Below, one piece after another: positions 39,992-52,316 of a DNA stretch of 64,000 bases. Within the stretch, counting starts at the first letter, position 1. Each line of letters starts with the position of its first letter. The DNA is from 2-12-FULL-41-16 sp964390625 (GTDB lineage Bacteria > Patescibacteriota > Patescibacteriia > Magasanikbacterales > UBA922), in NCBI GenBank assembly GCA_964390625.1, contig CAYMID010000001.1, positions 4,685-68,684 of the forward strand, given 5' to 3'. The notes beneath the pieces are model-generated. The model was given only the letters and a program-made list of their open reading frames with translations, had not been told where the DNA came from and did no database searches. The translations under genes were made by a program, and so were the position numbers.

Positions 39992-42900
39992 CTATGGCAA
40001 GACAATGATTGATCCTCTATATGCTGTCCAATGCTGTGAGTCAAAATTCGAAGTGGAACATTGCTTGTCAGCACCAACAACGGAGCTGTCATAACACCCA
40101 TACCCCACTTTGCCATCCGCATGTTTACAAGTACCATTGCACCAACCCCAATTATCCTTCACCTGAACACGTGGCTTAAAGACACACACCTNNNNNNNNN
40201 NNNNNNNNNNNNNNNNNNNNNNNNNNNNNNNNNNNNNNNNNNNNNNNNNNNNNNNNNNNNNNNNNNNNNNNNNNNNNNNNNNNNNNNNNNNTTGCACCAA
40301 CCCCAATTATCCTTCACCTGAACACGTGGCTTAAAGACACACACCTTGGTTTTAGCAAAGTCTGTACCTGACGGCATCATAGCCATAACACGTTGTTGAG
40401 CCTCTGGTGATACGAGGGCGGCCAGTAAAGTTGTAGTCACGCCCATCTTTTCCGCAATCGTCTTGGAACAGTTGTATTGATTGGTGAATTCAAAGTAGCC
40501 GGCCTTGCAGCTGCGCTCCAAGTCACCGAAATGTTTATAAGTCTGTAGCACACATTTAGATGGTTCACCAGGAACATCATTGGCAGCACAATCTGAATCA
40601 ACACCAACTAACTCATTGTTAATTACCTTGGTACGACAAGTTAGGACATCAATATCATCCAGCTTGAAGCTGCTAATTGACTTACAACGCCCAACCAATG
40701 GTTTAGCGGGCTCACTAGTGGCCTCGCAGAATGGTTTGTGATTTTTGTACAACCCGCTGCGTGTAAACGCCTGTTTGCCATCGCCCCAATCGATCGTGAC
40801 TGTTTTGATCGGCATATGATCATCGTCGGCCGCGGCAAAGAACTGAATCACCGCTGGATAATTTTTGGACGCGATGATTGGATCAACAGAACCGTCATAG
40901 TTTGCGTCTTCCTCGATTCGACCATCACCATCGTAATCTTTTAACACTCCATTGCGGGCATTGACCGAGAAAGCGTTGAACTCGCCGGCAGTGCAGCCAA
41001 CTTCGCTGGTCCCACTACAGGTAGCAGGGTTGAGCGAATAAATAACTGGCGCTGAATTTTTACCCTTTTCACCACTAACATCGGTGGTCGATGTTGGTGT
41101 TAGTAATGGGTAGAATTTGGCATCAGTTCCTTGGTAGTGATTATCTACGGTCGCCGAGTCAAGCATGGTCGCAACAGCTCTCTCGTTTACAATGCGCGCA
41201 AAAAATGAGAGTAAGTTTTCTTTAGCTCCCGCAATCGCCTCTTGTTTGCCAAAATTCTGTTGCTTAGCTTTGGTGGTTAACTGGGATTTAACCGATCCAT
41301 CAACAGCTCCATTCAGAGTAGCACAAGGATCATCATTTTTCTCACTCGCAAAACCAGCTAACCCAAAGGCGCACGAATATGGCACACCATCATCAAGGGA
41401 GAGGAAGGTATAGGTACGCAAAGCCCAAGGATCGGCAATGGCCTCGGCCGGCAAACGCGTACTGCCATACGGCCCTTGCCTGGTTTCTCGTTTTACCGCC
41501 GTTAAATTTGGAAGGGCAGTATACTCAGGATTACCACGCCAAATTCTGTTTGTCCAAGCTTTATTCGCTGGCTGTTCAGTAAACAATTTACCCGGATCAT
41601 TCACCTGTGCGAACTGCATGCACTGATTTTTTAACATCGCGACCACTGCAAATTTATACCCAACTGGATGATCATCCCAAATATCTCGATTCGCTTCGGA
41701 ATTTGCCGATCCACCACTATAGTTATACACAGTCACTCGACGAGAAATGTAACCCAAGAACTCACCCTGGCTATTAAAGTCCATCCCAATCGCCAAGAAG
41801 TCACGCCAATTCATTTGACCGTCACAATTTGCGTCAACATCGTTTCTCTGATCCTGATAATTATACTTCACACTAAACGGATCATTTTCAACTGTTGGCA
41901 AATAACTTTCATTGGTCAACCCGGCCTGTTGATAGTAGGCAGAGATTGCTGGTTGAGCAAACTTTGGCACACACTTTACGTTTTCATTTTGGTTGCCCGG
42001 ATTTGAATTAAAGATCACGGCGACATACCGACGAGCAATCTGATTACGACTGTCGGTAAAGGCAGCCTCCATATTTTTACTACTATCCAGGGCTTTTGAT
42101 TTATTAAATGGAAAATCTTTGAGTTTTTCTTGATCTAACATATAAGTCCACAGGAACATTCCCTGCTTGTTGACTTCTGGCTTAAAGAAGCCAACTCCAG
42201 AAGCGGCCTCGTCAATCATTCTAACACCGTTAGGCCCAAGCAATTTTTCACCGTCTTGTTTAGCAAAGTTAATACACAAACCACGACCGTCCTTATCATT
42301 GTTAAACATAGCGGCAACTACCTGGTCTTGTTGTTTACCTTCGGTGTAAGCCATTGGCACAAAACAAACCTTTTCCAAATCAGCCTCGTTCATTGAACCT
42401 TCGTAGGAAGTACGGGACACATACCCTCTTTTGTTCGTTGGCGTTGTCGGCATTAACTGCTCGTGCATGGTTGGTCCAGGCGAGTAATACATGCTGGCAA
42501 AGGCGTATTTACCACTCTCCTCATAACTTTGTGCCTGGTGAATTTGATCAGTACTACAAAGTGACTGATCGTTAAACACTGGCGGATATATTGTGTCCTG
42601 GATATAGCTAAACTCTTCACTTTGATTAGGTGGCGTAGGCTTGGTAAACACCCGCGGTGGATGCATTACCGTGCCATACTCCAAACGACAGCCGTGAATC
42701 GCCGGAGCCAATGAGTACACGATCTTTATATCTTTTCCAGCTGCTTTGGGCACACCCCACACAATCCCCGCGTCTTCTTGTGCCATTACCGAGGCCAGTA
42801 GACCACCCTCGACACGCAACAACTTCGCATTTGGTCCCATGTATTTTTGAGCCCAGTACTCTGCAATTCCGTCACTTTCATTCGCATCACTGCCACAAAG

Positions 42901-45900
42901 TTTTGCGGAGTAGAGATTTTTATCGTAAGAAACATTAGGGTTACCACTATCACAATCATTAGCTGTTTTAGCATCATAATTTTTTGCTTGATCACCTTTT
43001 AACAAACCAGAATCTGGATCAAAATAATTATCGTACGTTGCATGTACTGCTGGTTTTTTCAACAAAGCTTGCGTTGCCAAACAGTACAGCTCGCCACCGC
43101 CAACACCACCGGCCACAGCAGCACCATCGGTGTCTGGATTATACCCAGCGTCCAGGTAGGCATTGTAAATATCAAACGACGAAGCCGAGGTTTCGATTGG
43201 TAACCAGGTCAAGCACGCATAGGTTTGTTTCTTTTCACCAGTGGCTGGATTTTGCACAATACCAAGCGGATTGCTTAAATCATACTCCAAGCAGAACCCG
43301 CGCTGACCAGCCCGCAATTCCTTGCGGTTCATTGGACTGCACGAACCAGCGGTTCCGCAGTCTGCATTGTTACGGCAAGGTTGACCAATGGTCGAGACCA
43401 TACTGTCTGCGTCCTTACCACCAGCGACTGGTTTTTCCCCGGTCACACAAATACCAGCTGGTAATTTGGTTTGACTGGTTGGCCAATGATCCACCTGACC
43501 ACTCTTATACGAAACTTTTTGGTACTCGCACGAACAAGCTTCTGGACCATTATCACCCTGGCAAACATTGGCCCCACTAAAGTCTGGTTTTTTGTTTAGG
43601 AATTCAACGCGCTTAAGTGGATTAGAGCTATCTGGATCCAAAACTTTAATTTCATTCCCTTGTGGCAATTTGCTAAGAGCTATCCCTTGGCCATATGGAC
43701 TGTCTTTTTCTGGATATGACTTACAAATACCAGGATTTAAGAATTCCTTAATAGTACCAGCTGTTTTGTTGGTTACACTACTGTTAAAGCCACCACCAAT
43801 TGGATAAATGCAGCGCGACTGGTAACAACGACCGCCCATGTCACCGCAAGCCGTACCATCTGGCTGCGAAACACCATTTTTGGTACAGGCAGCGGCTTCT
43901 GGATTAAGTGACAAAACTGATTCTGGAATTTCGTATGCCAGGTAGGACTTTAAATCACCCTCAAAATTAACATAGGTATAATCAGCAACTGGATATTTAT
44001 TGAACAACGAGAATCCAGTATAATCAGCCGCTTGCCAATTGGTTGGGCGACCCAGGTAAACACTTTCAGTCAAACGTTGGTTTGGGGTTTTGTCAACCGT
44101 CACCCAATCCTCACAGGCGCCGCTTGGACCAAGTTTGCGGCAAGCCGAATACTGATAGCACAAACGTTTGGTTTTGCCTGTGATCGGATCCTGCACCGAC
44201 ATCGATGTCTTACAAGCTAACCACTCGCTACACTGGCGATCTCGGTCAACTTTAAGAATAATGTTAGCATCATTGGCGCTGTTAGAGACTGGCGCTACCA
44301 ACTGATTATTTGCTTTGGCACTGGCCTCATATGTGGCCTCAGCACTAAACAATTTATTTGGTTCTTCGGTCTGGTTAAAGAGAACACACCCATTTTTTAG
44401 ACTTGCCTTACCATCACACGCAGCACTACGATTACGGAAAGCGTCGTCCAAAATGGCATAATACGCTTTGCCGTTCGGCTGTTCATCAGACTTATCAGCG
44501 GTATCCAAAAGTTCAGTACAGTTATTAGCTTCGGCTGGACATTGGCCAACAAAACCCTTGTAATTCTGAGTTTTCTGTGACCAAATTCCAAATTCACCAC
44601 CTGGCAAAATATTGTCACTGTAGCAAGCCACTTCGCCAATACCCTTGCAACTACCTTCCTTACCACCACAGTCAGCGTCAGCGTGGCACAAAGTACCATT
44701 GGCACACTTGCCAACCCCATCAATAAACCAACCACTTGCTTTGGTGTTATCGGCTAGTTGTAAATCTTTTTTGTACGAACACAACTTATTACCAAGCAAT
44801 TTTGGATCACGAGCATAGCGGACTTCGCTACCAGAACGGTACTCGCTGCACCCTACCAAACCGTCACGACACAAAATTTGTGCGTATAAAACCGGATCAT
44901 TGCGGAAATAATTAGTGCTATAACTGTAGGTAGTACTTGCAACGCTATTTATGTCATCGGTTGGCAAATTCTGAGTTTCCAAGGCGACTTTTTGGCAACC
45001 CAATTGACTGCCATCGGCCAAACGGAATTCCGATCGATCAGTCAAGAATACTGGTGTCGAAGTAGAGGTATCGGCTGGCACAATCACCGTGCTTTTAACC
45101 GTAGCATTATTTGGTAAAGTCTGACCAGCTTTTAGCTCGATCCGATCGACGAAACAACCAGCCTGACCAGCTTTAATAGTACAGGTACCCAACGTGATTG
45201 AGCCTGATTTAATAGCGCAAGCGCCTTCGGGGCCAGCACACCAAGCATTGTATGCAGTCGTATTTTCGGTGTCCAAAGTGTTGCGACTATCGTACATAGC
45301 CGAGCAACCAGCTGCTTGCGGACGACACAATTTTTCAAAGCCTGTCGCTTGGGTAACAGCTTTAGTATTAAGGTCAGTAAATGCACGACATCCCAAAGCT
45401 GCACCAGGGAAGGCATCAATTGGATTACTGTCGCAAGCGAGCGGTACTTCATTACCACCATTGGCCGCGCGCCAGGAATTTTTGATCAACGCCACCTTGT
45501 CAGTTAAGCGAGTTAAGATTACATTATCCAAATAATATTGAGTTTTTCCTTCTCGTACAAACACCAAACTTATTGGCGCGTCTGGATTTTGTGAATCCCC
45601 TACAAACTTAACTGGACCCAATCGATATGGCTTCCACTCAGCGCTGACAGACACAGACGTCTTTTGGTTTGTGTTTACATCGATTGTAAACAATGTCGGC
45701 ACCTTTGCTTGAGTTAAACCAACGACCAAATTAGCATTATCACCACGGGCCCAGAATTGCAATTCATAACTTTCACCTTGCTTAATCGTACCCGTTGGGA
45801 ATGTGTACATTAGGTTTGACGGATCGTTGCTGCTAATGTTAAGCGAATACTGACCAACCAAAACTGATTCTGGTTTAACAGTCCCATGATCCCAACCAGC

Positions 45901-48900
45901 CTTGGCTGCGGCCAACGCAGTCGGATCAGCACTGGCTGGTTCAAATGTACCGGCAGTAGATAAAACCGTTTGAATATTACCTACATTATTGCCCGTGTAT
46001 GCACGGCAGCCATTGTACTGATCTTTGCGTGATGGACCTTCGCACGAAACTGACTCACCAGGGCGCGAAATAGTTTGATACACGCAGGCACCGTTGTTGT
46101 ATATACCACCACCAACACAACGTTGGCACTGGTTATTTTTCCAGAAACCGCCACGCTGTGAACAAAGATCTGAATTATTAATGTCTGGGTCTGCAGCAAA
46201 AGCAGCTTCGGTCTTGCGAATTGAGTGACAAGCCGAATCAACCGTAACTGTATGAGCCAACAAGCGGTAGAAAATTTCACCCTTGTCATTGTAGAAGGCA
46301 CGACAATCGGCGTCGGCTCGGTTAGCATTGAATGGTTCGTTAAGACCTAACTGATAGTTAGCTTGATTACACTTAGCCAAGAAATTCTGAATATTTGCTT
46401 TGCTGTCTGGAGTGTACGCAGGTGAACCAACGGGGAATTGATTATTGGCATTAGCTCCTAAATTGTAATTCGCGATAATACCCGCCTCATTGGCGCGCAA
46501 TGGCAATAATTTATGCACCCGCAGCACATACCCCTGACTCACCGTCCCTTCCCACGTGTAATAAGTTTGCACGTTACTACCATCTTGAATTGGTTTTTCG
46601 CAATACTTAAGCGAAGAGAAGTATTCGGTAGTTTCGTTTTCTAAGTTAGTAAATTCCGTACAACCAATATATTTTTCTTCGGCTGGACAAGAAGTAGCCT
46701 GGCTTGGAATAAAGTACATTGGGAAGGCCTCGTTATCAAAATTAGAGGCTTCTTGTTTAAAGGTATCGTACCCAAGACATTGCTGGTCACAGCGGTTGGC
46801 GCCAATTTTAGCGGTTAATTCTGGTGACCCATCGGCTGGCTTATACAAACGACAACCAACTTCACTTTCCACACAGGCACCAGCAAACTTACCACATTGC
46901 TCATTTGGAGTAATTTTGGCTAAATCAGCTTCGGTTTTGGCATAGTCAATCACTGGTGTAGCTGGATTCGTATCGTAACAACCCAAGTAATCTGGTGACT
47001 TTTTGAGGTATACAGGCTCAGTACTCTTGGCGCCAGTGGCTAGTAATGGGAAGAAGGCAGTTGCCCCTTCAGCCGCCGGTGTACAAGCAAAGTTCTTAAT
47101 TTTATCAGCAAAATACATTGTTTGAGCACGGCCAAACTCTTTGAGTGTATTATTTGCCTGAACACTAGCAACCCAGGCACCATTTACCTGCTCGGTACTA
47201 TACGCTCGACAGCCAACCGCCTCTTGTGTACATTCCCCGTAATCCATAGTACGGGTCAAATACGAGACAACACTGTTATCACGAGAATTAACAAAAGTGC
47301 GGCAAGTGTTGAACTTTTCACTGCACGTCTGTGCGCCTAAACGCCACACATTTTTTTCTTGAGTACAATACCCGTAGTTGATACAGGCACCTTTTTCGTC
47401 TTTGGCCAAACAAGTGGATATATCAGCACATTCTTCACGACGATTTGGAGCGGTTTCAGTTTCTAATTGTTCGGAAATTACCTGGGTCTGACACTGAGCA
47501 TCTGGCACCTTGAGCACCCAGTTTGGGTCAATCAAATGGCAGAACGGCTTGGTTACGTCTGGTATAGCAACATTACTACCTGGTTTACGAACACAATCTT
47601 CAAACCCAGCCACCACTTGGCCTAAGCGCCATGGCTTATCCGGGTCAGATTTAAGTGCGGCAATTTCAAAACCCAATGGCAAAATGCGAACCTTACGCAT
47701 TTTTTGAATATTTGAATAGCAGTACCGCTTATCACTTAAACAGCCCTGTTTATCGCTATTTTCAGCCGCGCGAGTTGGGGGAATTAATTCGGCGTTTGGA
47801 TCCAAAAAGCCTTCTTTTATCGCTTCGGCAATGGTTAATGGATTACCACCGCGAGCGCGATCCAAAGCTTGGCGTAATTGCGTATTGATTACACAGTTAT
47901 TAACCCCAGCCAAACGACCATCCTCTGGACAGCTGGCATATTGTGCCAAAATATCATAGTTAGCGATTTGTGTTGGGATGCTGGCAATCAAGTACGAAAA
48001 GGCTTTTTCTGCCAAATCACGATTACGATTAATAGCCGAGCTGTAAGCATCAACCACCGATGAACCACTCCCATCACTGCCACCGGTTGGCAACAACCCA
48101 CCACTCAAAACACTATCAAGTAATTGTGATGTTAAGGTATTCAAAAATACTGACGCTGCCATTGGGACAATCTGCAGAGCACCCGAACCATAAATACCGT
48201 TCAACTGGCTGAACGACAGTTCGGTTTGCTGCTTACTAGAAACCGATTCAGTTTCAGTTTTAATTACTTGAGCCGGCGTCTTTACTTGACCCGAAATCAA
48301 ATCGGTCAATGGTTTAAAACCACCGCCTTCGGTACGTTCGGTTTGGGCGCCAGCCTGGGCAGCAGTTACGTTGCGGTCAACCCGAGCGGCCAAACCAAGT
48401 GCAATCCCAAAGTCACCCTGGTTAACGCGCAAAGAATTAGCGAAGGCTTGGCCAACGTCTTTACCTTGTTGTTTGTATTGTTCTTGAATGTTCCCCCAGT
48501 TAGAGGTTAACTGTTGGAAACTACAATTTGGTTGAGGGCCATTTTGGCCACCATTGTTATCATAAATACGACGCAAACTAACCTGTAAATACGCCTGCAC
48601 TTTTAAATCGGGTGGTTTACACAGGTCTAAACCAAATGGTTTACCAAATTGATCAATAATTTCACCGGCGGTATTGCCAGCGACTTCGGCAAAATAAGCG
48701 CCAGCACCCTGCTGAAAGGCCAAAGCGCCCTGTCCCTTACCACCAGATGCAATATAGCGAGCAGTATCGTACGCGATTTTACGCATAAAATACGAGGCGC
48801 CGTTGATCAGTGAAGCCAATAACGAACTATACAAAGTGCTTTCGATTTTTTCCCAGGTCCACTTGGCGGTAAATTCTGGTTGCGTAACCACAAACTGTGC

Positions 48901-49005
48901 CTTGGCTGGCTGTGGCACTAACAAAAAGGCTAATAAATTGATGGACAAAAAAACACTCAGTAAACCACTGACCAACCAACGCTTACCAGAATCAGAGAAT
49001 CGCAT
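39992..49005 (-). CDS. Giant cysteine-rich secreted protein, about 2952 residues (split by a false gap)
   Basis: An N-terminal signal sequence (about residues 1-36, ending PAKAQF) leads into a Cys-poor region of about 400 residues. A very long Cys-rich part follows, with a recurring GC(R/S/T)x(Y/F) motif (for example AVGCRAYS, EVGCRLYK, YIGCTEF, NGCRAYTG, LGCRAF, VGCSEY). Around residues 1050-1130 is a carbohydrate-binding-like beta domain (YELQFWARGD). Near the C-terminus are calcium-loop-like segments (DANCDGQMNW near 2395, DYDGDGRIEEDANYDG near 2690) and a PKD-like strand (TVTIDWGDGK). The gap at 40192-40291 has identical 55-bp flanks; removing 155 nt gives 2953 codons in frame, ending at 39992. 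Probable cell-surface adhesin or appendage; disulfides likely need the DsbA-like enzyme at 3693. The function is inferred only. Confidence 0.85.
40137..40346. repeat. 55-bp direct duplication flanking a 100-N gap (assembly artefact)
   Basis: 40137-40191 equals 40292-40346, Ns at 40192-40291. Collapsing it restores the C-terminus of the giant protein. Confidence 0.95.
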
Positions 49006-49007
49006 AG

Positions 49008-49670
49008 TTATTTGGGGGTGGAACTAGCACTTTGTTTAGCAATAATGTCTAGCACTAGTTTGCGGAGTGATTCGTCGCTTACCTTTTCCAAATCAGTCGT
49101 GGTAAAGCGACCAGTGGCAACTAACATGCGACGCAGGGCCGGAATATCATTAACCAATGTACGTAGATCATCGGTATTACTACCAGTACTGGTAGCGGCG
49201 GCCGCAGTACTGGTCGAAAGCAATCCGGTGACACTATTGTTAAAGGCATCGATTGTGCCTTGCATTGGATTTACCACGACACTAGTTGCCGTCGAGGTGG
49301 CTGGCAACTCGGCTACATCGCTACAGGTTTTACCTTCAGCGCAGAGAGGATTTGTACCCTTGGCAATTTCGGTGGCATCGTCAACTTTGTCCGAATCACT
49401 ATCTGGTAAATAGGGGCTGGTCGAATACACGTATAATTCATCGTAATCAGTTAACCCATCATGATCCGTGTCGACCGCTTTTAACTGTGCCTGCTCATCG
49501 GACACTAAAACACTATTAGTAGTCGTGCCTTTGGGAGCAAACGGACCATATACAGTGTTGCGCAGCTGCAACATACCCAAACCAACAGCTAAAATTGCAA
49601 AAACAAGCATGAAGACAAAACCAATCTTCTGCTCGCGTGAAAATTGACTGACAGAATTTGTTTCCACCAT
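49008..49670 (-). CDS. Membrane protein with thrombospondin-type-3 calcium-binding repeats
   Basis: 220 residues from the ATG at 49670; the longer frame to 49724 crosses the promoter and is rejected. One membrane helix (about residues 18-38) is followed by TSP3/dockerin-like loops (DTDHDGLTDYDELYVY, DSDSDKVDDATEIAKGTNP) at about 75-115. A Ser/Thr/Ala-rich spacer and a helical C-terminus come next. The loops bind calcium outside the cell. The gene ends 2 nt before the giant Cys-rich gene, which also has calcium-loop motifs, so the two proteins probably act together at the surface. Confidence 0.8.
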   Translation of the reverse strand: MVETNSVSQFSREQKIGFVFMLVFAILAVGLGMLQLRNTVYGPFAPKGTTTNSVLVSDEQAQLKAVDTDHDGLTDYDELYVYSTSPYLPDSDSDKVDDATEIAKGTNPLCAEGKTCSDVAELPATSTATSVVVNPMQGTIDAFNNSVTGLLSTSTAAAATSTGSNTDDLRTLVNDIPALRRMLVATGRFTTTDLEKVSDESLRKLVLDIIAKQSASSTPK

Positions 49671-49695
49671 AATTGGGAAACCGTAAAACACGCTT

Positions 49696-49724
49696 AGTAT
49701 ACCAAAATTGTCCAAACACGACAA
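49696..49724 (-). promoter_or_regulatory. Promoter of the TSP3-giant protein operon
   Basis: Minus strand TTGTCG (49724-49719), 17 nt, TATACT (49701-49696), 25 nt before the ATG at 49670. Confidence 0.65.
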
Positions 49725-49733
49725 ACCCCTAAT

Positions 49734-50597
49734 TTATTTCTGGGGAATGACAGTGGATAAGTCGGCAACTAAACGTTCCCAGTCAGTAATTGATAGTTCC
49801 TCGGCTCGCACTTTGGAGTTATGCACTACTCGCTCCAGACTTGCTTTGACCACTTCACCAGACACGTTAAGACCTTGGGTTAAGTTATGCCACAATTGTT
49901 TACGACGATGCGCATACCCAGCCCGTAAGATGCGAAAAAAATGTTCTGCTTCTGGTCGTTCTTTAATATCAGTAATCACAATTATTGCAGAATCAACCCG
50001 CGGTGCTGGCCAAAACGAACCACGCGAGACTTTGGTCACAAATCGCGGCGTGCCATAATATTGCACAGCCATGGATAACAATCCCACTTCCCCATCAGCC
50101 TCGGGCCGCTTTTTACCTGGGGCCGCGCAAATGCGGTCAGCGACTTCGGCTTGAACCATCACTGCAATCACGCTAGGCTGCGGCCGTAATTCCAAAATAG
50201 TGCGCAACGCGTGCGACGTGATTTGGTACGGTAAGTTGGTCAATACCTTATATTGAGGTGGCAACTGATACTGGTGTAAATTTTTCAAGGCATCACCCCA
50301 CACAATTTCAATATTGGTACGCGCCTGAATCTGCTCTTGCCAATACGGTTGTAAATTTTGTTCAATTTCAAACGCGGTTATCATGGCTTCAGCCTGAGCG
50401 GCAGCAAATGTTAACACGCCAAAGCCTGGCCCAATTTCAATGATTCGATCTCCGGGCTTGACCGCTGCGGCTTCGAGCATGGCTTGAATTGGACGTTCGG
50501 AAATTAAATAATTTTGCCCAAAACTTTTGCTAGGTTTAAATCCATACCGCTCGCACAAAGCGCGCAAATGTGAAGGCACTAGTAATTCTGGTTTCAT
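49734..50597 (-). CDS. rsmA: 16S rRNA dimethyladenosine transferase RsmA (KsgA)
   Basis: 287 residues from the ATG at 50597, overlapping the upstream stop as ATGA. The motif order is KSFGQNYLIS, EIGPGFGVLTF (S-adenosylmethionine site), FEIE and LTNLPYQITSHALR (catalytic NLPY). The C-terminal helical domain with PAPRVDSAI follows. It dimethylates two adjacent adenosines at the 3' end of 16S rRNA. Confidence 0.96.
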   Translation of the reverse strand: MKPELLVPSHLRALCERYGFKPSKSFGQNYLISERPIQAMLEAAAVKPGDRIIEIGPGFGVLTFAAAQAEAMITAFEIEQNLQPYWQEQIQARTNIEIVWGDALKNLHQYQLPPQYKVLTNLPYQITSHALRTILELRPQPSVIAVMVQAEVADRICAAPGKKRPEADGEVGLLSMAVQYYGTPRFVTKVSRGSFWPAPRVDSAIIVITDIKERPEAEHFFRILRAGYAHRRKQLWHNLTQGLNVSGEVVKASLERVVHNSKVRAEELSITDWERLVADLSTVIPQK

Positions 50598-51706
50598 AAA
50601 GTCGAGGTAACAATTGTGAGTCCAGCGGCAGTGTAACGCATACTTGCATTCCATAACAGCCAGCCAGCGTTGGGAAATTTTTCCACCGCGTTAATTTGGG
50701 CGCGAATTTTGGCGGCATCATAGCGTGCCCCAATATGAAATGCTTGCAACCAAGGACGCACCTGTGCGCGAGCTGAACTAGTCGCAAAGTATGCCGCGCC
50801 CTTGGTCATACCGTTCATAATTACCAAACCCGGCGAAGCCGCTGGGTTTGGTAATTTTAAATGCCCAGGTGGATAATGCGAGGGATACATCATGGGCGAA
50901 ATGTAATCAAATTCTGGCACAGTATCAACCAATCGCTGTCCAATTCCCATACCATCATGTCGTTCCATCACAAACCCAAATAAATCCGCGGATGTCCAGG
51001 CCGGTTCATCACGCAAAGCCTGGCTTACATATTGATAAAAATCACGCATCACTTCGTACCGTTGACGTTGACCATGTGTGTATACGACTTGGCTCATATC
51101 GCCATCTGACGGAAACCGCACGTAATCAAAGTTAATCTCGTCAAAACCCAAAGCGATCGCCTCGCGGGCAATGGCAATATTATAATCCCAAACTTCGGTC
51201 TTGGCAGGGTTAACCCAGGCCAAGCCCATTTTATCGCGCCAGAGTCCGCCACCTTTGCGTGCAAAGGCCCAGGCTGATTTTTTCTCAGCCAAAATTGGGT
51301 CCTGAAACACTGTTTGTCGCGCAATTACGTAAATATTTTTATCGTGCAACCGGTCTAACAGCGCTGGCACATCGACGATCACTGGTCGCGCGGTTTGTAA
51401 CTCAGCCACTAATGGTATTTGACTTGGATACAAAATGTAACCAGTATAATCTTTGATATCAATTACTACGGCATTTAATTCGGTAGTGTCAATTAATTGT
51501 TCCAATCGCGCAAGAGTACTGCTATTAGCAGCAGCGGCAGCGGTCAGATAAATACCTTTAACCACACGCACTGGTGATTTAGTGCGCACGGCTGTAATTG
51601 TGGTGGTGGCCAGCGGGTCACCCAAAACCACAGTGGTGGTTTGCCAATCCCAAACCATCAAGACGGCCATTGCCGAAACCACGGCTACAGTAAGCAGCAC
51701 ACGCAT
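50594..51706 (-). CDS. DUF4015-type putative glycoside hydrolase
   Basis: 370 residues. An N-terminal membrane helix or signal (about residues 3-22) precedes a TIM-barrel-like domain. The segments VKGIYLTAAAA, AVVIDIKDYTGYILY, LHDKNIYVIARQTVFQDPILA, FDEINFDYVRFPSDG and FDYISPMMYPSHYP match the DUF4015 family (putative extracellular glycosyl hydrolase). Acidic residues in INFDYVRFPSDG are candidate catalytic groups. No experimental role is known to me. It is translationally coupled to rsmA. Confidence 0.85.
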   Translation of the reverse strand: MRVLLTVAVVSAMAVLMVWDWQTTTVVLGDPLATTTITAVRTKSPVRVVKGIYLTAAAAANSSTLARLEQLIDTTELNAVVIDIKDYTGYILYPSQIPLVAELQTARPVIVDVPALLDRLHDKNIYVIARQTVFQDPILAEKKSAWAFARKGGGLWRDKMGLAWVNPAKTEVWDYNIAIAREAIALGFDEINFDYVRFPSDGDMSQVVYTHGQRQRYEVMRDFYQYVSQALRDEPAWTSADLFGFVMERHDGMGIGQRLVDTVPEFDYISPMMYPSHYPPGHLKLPNPAASPGLVIMNGMTKGAAYFATSSARAQVRPWLQAFHIGARYDAAKIRAQINAVEKFPNAGWLLWNASMRYTAAGLTIVTSTL

Positions 51707-51707
51707 A

Positions 51708-52316
51708 CTACGAAATAATAACCTCGCCCTGACGCAACACGCGCAGTGGTTGACCTGGAATTAATTCCACAATTGTTGATGGACTATGTACTGGCAAATC
51801 ACCGGCATCAATAAACCAATCAGGCTGCATCTTTTCCTGATCAAACATACGGCCAACTGATTCGCAATCATAAGGACTAGCCAAACCTGAAATATTGGCC
51901 GACGTTGACACTAGTGGTCTACCCAACTTCTGCACCAAAGCTGCGGCCAGCGGATGACTGGTAATGCGAAACGCCAATGTTTCATCTACGCCAACTACAC
52001 CTGCAGCCAAATTTGTGTTCGGCTTAAGTGGTGCCACCACCGTAACAGCTCCAGGCCAATATTTACGGGCAAATTCATCGAGAGTTTCACTCCACGCTAC
52101 ATATTGTTTGGCCATAGCTACATCGGCCATTAATACTAACATGCTTTTTTCGGCTTGGCGTTTTTTGATTGCAAACAAAGCTTCAACTGCGACAGTGTTG
52201 GTAGCATCGGCGCCCAAACCATATGATGTTTCGGTGGGATAGACAATTGTTTCGCCACGCGACAAAGCAAGAACAATGGCTGGTACGTCCAAAGTTTCGG
52301 CTAATATGCGTTTCAT
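51708..52316 (-). CDS. tsaC: Threonylcarbamoyl-AMP synthase (TsaC/Sua5/YrdC)
   Basis: 202 residues. VYPTETSYGLGADA at the start, IKKRQAEKSMLVLM (nucleotide-binding KR..K), the WPGAVTVV strand and LVSTSANISG near the middle are the YrdC signature. It makes threonylcarbamoyl-AMP for the t6A37 modification of ANN-decoding tRNAs. ATGA overlap with the upstream FemAB-like gene. No C-terminal Sua5 domain, so it is the short TsaC form. Confidence 0.95.
   Translation of the reverse strand: MKRILAETLDVPAIVLALSRGETIVYPTETSYGLGADATNTVAVEALFAIKKRQAEKSMLVLMADVAMAKQYVAWSETLDEFARKYWPGAVTVVAPLKPNTNLAAGVVGVDETLAFRITSHPLAAALVQKLGRPLVSTSANISGLASPYDCESVGRMFDQEKMQPDWFIDAGDLPVHSPSTIVELIPGQPLRVLRQGEVIIS

Noticed and set aside
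42984..43580. 198-residue plus-strand frame within the giant gene
   Set aside because: Antisense to a continuous Cys-rich coding frame; low-complexity and without start signal.
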